The position numbers and the translations under genes were made by a program. Positions 5,805 through 8,059 of a DNA stretch of 8,059 nt are shown one piece after another. Within the stretch, counting starts at the first letter, position 1; each line of letters begins with the position of its first letter. This DNA is from Mesorhizobium sp. Lineage in GTDB: Bacteria > Pseudomonadota > Alphaproteobacteria > Rhizobiales > Rhizobiaceae. The stretch is from NCBI GenBank assembly GCA_019509685.1, contig JAEKLU010000049.1, forward strand, positions 1 to 8,059. The letters run 5' to 3'. Below the pieces are notes generated by a model that made no database searches, was not told the origin of the DNA, and was given only the letters and a program-made list of their open reading frames with translations.

Positions 5805-7160
5805 ATGGCAGAAAATCGGCAATTGCGACTTGGCGCCTTCATGCGTCCCGTCAGTCTTCACACCGGCGCCTGGCGCTATCCGGGCGCCTATCCCGACGCC
5901 AATTTCAATTTCGCGCATCTGAAGCGTTTCGCGCAGACGCTTGAAGCGGCGAAATTCGACGCCTTCTTCATGGCCGATCACCTGGCCGTGCTCAACATGC
6001 CGATCGAGGCGCTGCGGCGCAGCCATACGGTAACGTCGTTCGAGCCGTTCACGCTGTTGTCGGCGCTGGCCGCGGTCACCGACCATATCGGCCTGGTCGC
6101 CACCGCATCGACCACGTTTGACGCGCCCTATCACATCGCCCGGCGCTTCGCCTCGCTCGACCATATCAGCGGCGGCCGCGCCGGCTGGAACATCGTGACG
6201 ACATCCAATCCCGACGCCGCGTTGAATTTCGGTCTCGATGAGCATGTCGAGCATGACGAGCGCTACCACAACGCGCGCGAATTCTACGATGTGGTCACCG
6301 GCCTGTGGGACAGTTTTGCCGACGATGCCTTCATCCGCGATGCCGAAAGCGGGCTCTATTTCGACCCCGAGAAACTGCATGTGCTGGCCCACAAGGGCGA
6401 GCATCTCTCCGTGCGCGGCCCGCTCAACATCGCGCGTCCTGTCCAGGGCTGGCCGGTTATCGTCCAGGCCGGCGCGTCGGATGCGGGACGGCAACTGGCC
6501 GCCGAAACGGCCGAGGTGATCTTCGCCGCCCACAGCGATCTCGCGGCCGGACAGCGTTTCTTTGCCGATGTCAAAGGCCGGGCGCAGAAACTCGGCCGCG
6601 ACCGTGACGACATCAAGATCCTGCCTGGCGCATTCGTCATCGTCGGCGACAGCGTCGAGGAAGCACGGGCCAAGCGGGCGACGCTGGACAGCCTGGTCTA
6701 TTACGAGAGCGGCATTGCCTCGCTGTCGATTGCGCTTGGACATGACGCGTCGGCCTTCGATCCCGATGCCGCCCTGCCGGACATACCCGAGACCAATGCC
6801 TCGAAGAGCAGTCGCGAGCGCGTCATCGAACTGGCCCGCAAGGAAAATCTGACGGTGCGCCAGTTGGCGCAACGTCTCGGTGGCTATGCCGGCCTTGCGT
6901 TTGTCGGCACACCGCAAACCATCGCCGACGAGATGGAGGAATGGCTGCTCGCGGAAGGCTCCGACGGCTTCAACGTCATGTTCCCCTATCTTCCGGCCGG
7001 CCTGGACGATTTCGCCGAGAAAGTGGTGCCGGAACTGCAGCGACGCGGCCTCTTCCGCCGCGAATACGAAGGAACGACCCTGCGCGAGAATCTCGGCCTC
7101 AAACGGCCGCCGAACCGCTTCTTCGAAGGCGCGCAAGCGACCATTCGCAAGGCCGGCTGA
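5805..7160 (+). CDS. LLM-class flavin-dependent monooxygenase, NtaA/SnaA/DszA (SoxA) type
   Basis: This 451-residue protein matches the usual length of the nitrilotriacetate/dibenzothiophene-sulfone monooxygenase branch of the bacterial luciferase-like family. These enzymes use reduced FMN supplied by a separate reductase, plus oxygen, to oxidise small organic substrates in the cytoplasm. Evidence includes the N-terminal block with GAWR and the MADHLAV segment, EPFTLLSALAAVTDHIGL starting at E80, the adjoining STTFDAPYHIARRFASLDHISGGRAGWN-type region (broken here only by the window's normal sequence), and the FMN phosphate-binding motif QAGASDAGRQLAA starting at Q221. The C-terminal LRENLGL-x-RP-x-NRF motif is also typical. 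The ATG at 5805 follows GGA nine bases upstream. An in-frame ATG at 5664 lies inside the preceding hairpin and would add an unrelated 47-residue arm. In rhizobia such genes often sit near sulfonate or peptide ABC transporters; none is visible here. The substrate cannot be assigned. Confidence 0.93.
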   Translation: MAENRQLRLGAFMRPVSLHTGAWRYPGAYPDANFNFAHLKRFAQTLEAAKFDAFFMADHLAVLNMPIEALRRSHTVTSFEPFTLLSALAAVTDHIGLVATASTTFDAPYHIARRFASLDHISGGRAGWNIVTTSNPDAALNFGLDEHVEHDERYHNAREFYDVVTGLWDSFADDAFIRDAESGLYFDPEKLHVLAHKGEHLSVRGPLNIARPVQGWPVIVQAGASDAGRQLAAETAEVIFAAHSDLAAGQRFFADVKGRAQKLGRDRDDIKILPGAFVIVGDSVEEARAKRATLDSLVYYESGIASLSIALGHDASAFDPDAALPDIPETNASKSSRERVIELARKENLTVRQLAQRLGGYAGLAFVGTPQTIADEMEEWLLAEGSDGFNVMFPYLPAGLDDFAEKVVPELQRRGLFRREYEGTTLRENLGLKRPPNRFFEGAQATIRKAG

Positions 7161-7186
7161 CGGTCGGTACCAGAGCCGCAAAACAA

Positions 7187-7210
7187 ACGGGCGCGCCAAA
7201 GCGCGCCCGT
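7187..7210 (-). terminator. Intrinsic terminator of the permease gene, possibly bidirectional
   Basis: ACGGGCGCGC (7187-7196) and GCGCGCCCGT (7201-7210) form a perfect 10-bp GC-rich stem with a 4-base loop. Read on the - strand, the stem is followed by TTGTTTTG, a usable T-tract, 20 bases beyond the permease stop codon. On the + strand no T-run follows, but the hairpin lies 26 bases after the monooxygenase stop and could also hinder read-through from that side. Confidence 0.8.
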
Positions 7211-7230
7211 CGGCGTTCAGGCCATGCCCG

Positions 7231-8059
7231 TCAGATGACGAAGTACCAGTTGGCCAGCAGCATCACCACCACGCCGGCGACCAATGTCAGGTAGGGCAGC
7301 ATGCCGGCTTTCTTGACCGAGAGGTCGGCTCCCGACATGCCGAGATCGGCGAGCATATGGTCGGGGAACTTGCCCTTGTCCTGGATGTAGTGCCGGAAGC
7401 AGAACACCGGGATGATCAGGGCCGCGGTGATGAGCCCTGCCCACAGCGCCATCGGGTTCCACACCTTGGCGCCGGCGCCCATGAAGATCGCATTGACATA
7501 GGCGAAGATCGCCCCGATCCCCAGCAGCCAGCTCGGTGCCTTCCACGGCCGGTTGATATGGCCGTTGTCGATGCGATGGATCCAGCCGGCGTTGAGGTTG
7601 AGGAAGTTGAAGATGATGTAGCCGCAGTTCGACACGGCGAGGATGAAGAAGAAGCTCGTCGCGTCGGCCGAGGCGATGGCCAGTACGGCCAGGTTGAAGC
7701 AGAGATCGGTCCACATCGCCCGCGTCGGCGCGCCATGTTCGTTGACGTGGCTGAGATAGCGCGGCAGCCAGCCGTCGACCGAGCCCTGATAGAGCGTGCG
7801 CGAGGAGCCGGCCATCGCCGTCATGATGCACAGCACCAGCGCCAGGATCATCAGCATCACCAGCAGGCTGTTGATCAGTGCCCCGCCGCCGACCATGCCG
7901 GCCAGCGCGTCGGCAACGCCCGAGCCGTCGACGATCGGCGTTGCCAGCATGCCGTTCAGGCCGAGCACGCCCTGGAAGGTGAAGGGCACCAGGATGAACA
8001 GGAGCAAGCAAAGCAGGCCGGAATAGAAGATGGCCTTGAAGGTATCGGTGCCGGGGTTC
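7231..8059 (-). CDS. APC-family amino-acid permease, C-terminal part (5' end beyond the window)
   Basis: The visible 275 residues run without interruption from the right window edge to a TGA at 7231-7233, so the start codon lies outside; a TTG at 8007 is internal, since the frame continues past it with hydrophobic family-like sequence (AIFYSGLLC). The sequence is a series of hydrophobic helices joined by short loops. It includes the segment MAGSSRTLYQGSVDGWLPRY near visible residue 94, which resembles the SRxLYxMAxDGxLP motif of APC permeases. There are about six membrane spans in the visible part, and the chain ends in a hydrophobic helix (LLANWYFVI). The protein is probably an inner-membrane importer or exchanger of an amino acid or related amine. 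It is convergent with the monooxygenase gene and not part of the efflux cluster. Substrate unknown. Confidence 0.85.
   Translation of the reverse strand, partial: NPGTDTFKAIFYSGLLCLLLFILVPFTFQGVLGLNGMLATPIVDGSGVADALAGMVGGGALINSLLVMLMILALVLCIMTAMAGSSRTLYQGSVDGWLPRYLSHVNEHGAPTRAMWTDLCFNLAVLAIASADATSFFFILAVSNCGYIIFNFLNLNAGWIHRIDNGHINRPWKAPSWLLGIGAIFAYVNAIFMGAGAKVWNPMALWAGLITAALIIPVFCFRHYIQDKGKFPDHMLADLGMSGADLSVKKAGMLPYLTLVAGVVVMLLANWYFVI

Noticed and set aside
5796..7199. A 467-codon open frame on the - strand opposite the monooxygenase
   Set aside because: It is a shadow frame with no family features; the + strand protein carries clear flavin-monooxygenase motifs.
7217..8011. Alternative - strand frame overlapping the permease
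   Set aside because: It is the permease read in another frame and gives Arg/Pro/His-rich sequence; the frame ending at 7231 gives hydrophobic transporter-like helices.
1..8059. CRISPR arrays, tRNA or rRNA genes, transposase genes, known riboswitches
   Set aside because: I looked for regularly spaced repeats, cloverleaf-like folds, transposase-like proteins and familiar riboswitch contexts on both strands and saw none.

Overview
The window looks like chromosomal DNA from a GC-rich alphaproteobacterium of the order Hyphomicrobiales (Rhizobiales), most likely Mesorhizobium or a close relative. That assignment is an inference. It rests on the high GC content, the style of the protein sequences, and a long palindromic intergenic element at the left end that resembles dispersed repeats I associate with Mesorhizobium. 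No database search was possible.

Positions 1-223 form a near-perfect palindromic repeat with 64-base arms. Positions 224-392 are the promoter region of an efflux operon, with a -35/-10 pair (323-351) and a dyad (352-373) that is a good candidate operator for the repressor encoded next to it. Three genes follow on the + strand: a TetR-family regulator (393-998), a lipoprotein periplasmic adaptor of the HlyD/MFP type (1052-2200) and an RND inner-membrane pump (2449-5604). They read as one drug-efflux locus. The regulator would repress its own operon, and the adaptor would join the pump to an outer-membrane channel. No channel gene is present, so a TolC-type protein encoded elsewhere is presumably used. 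The adaptor and pump are separated by an unusual 248-base gap with two hairpins and a short frame whose stop overlaps the pump start. A strong 16-bp hairpin with a GAAA loop follows the pump.

After the hairpin comes a free-standing + strand gene for a flavin-dependent monooxygenase of the NtaA/SnaA/DszA type (5805-7160). It is convergent with the 3' part of an APC-type amino-acid permease on the - strand (7231-8059, cut by the window edge). The two share a 70-base gap holding a GC-rich terminator, whose T-rich side serves the permease.

The window is mostly ordinary accessory metabolism and efflux. I found no clearly new system. The points most worth a second look are the palindromic element, the adaptor-pump gap, the Lys-to-Arg replacement in the pump's proton-relay site, and the candidate TetR operator.
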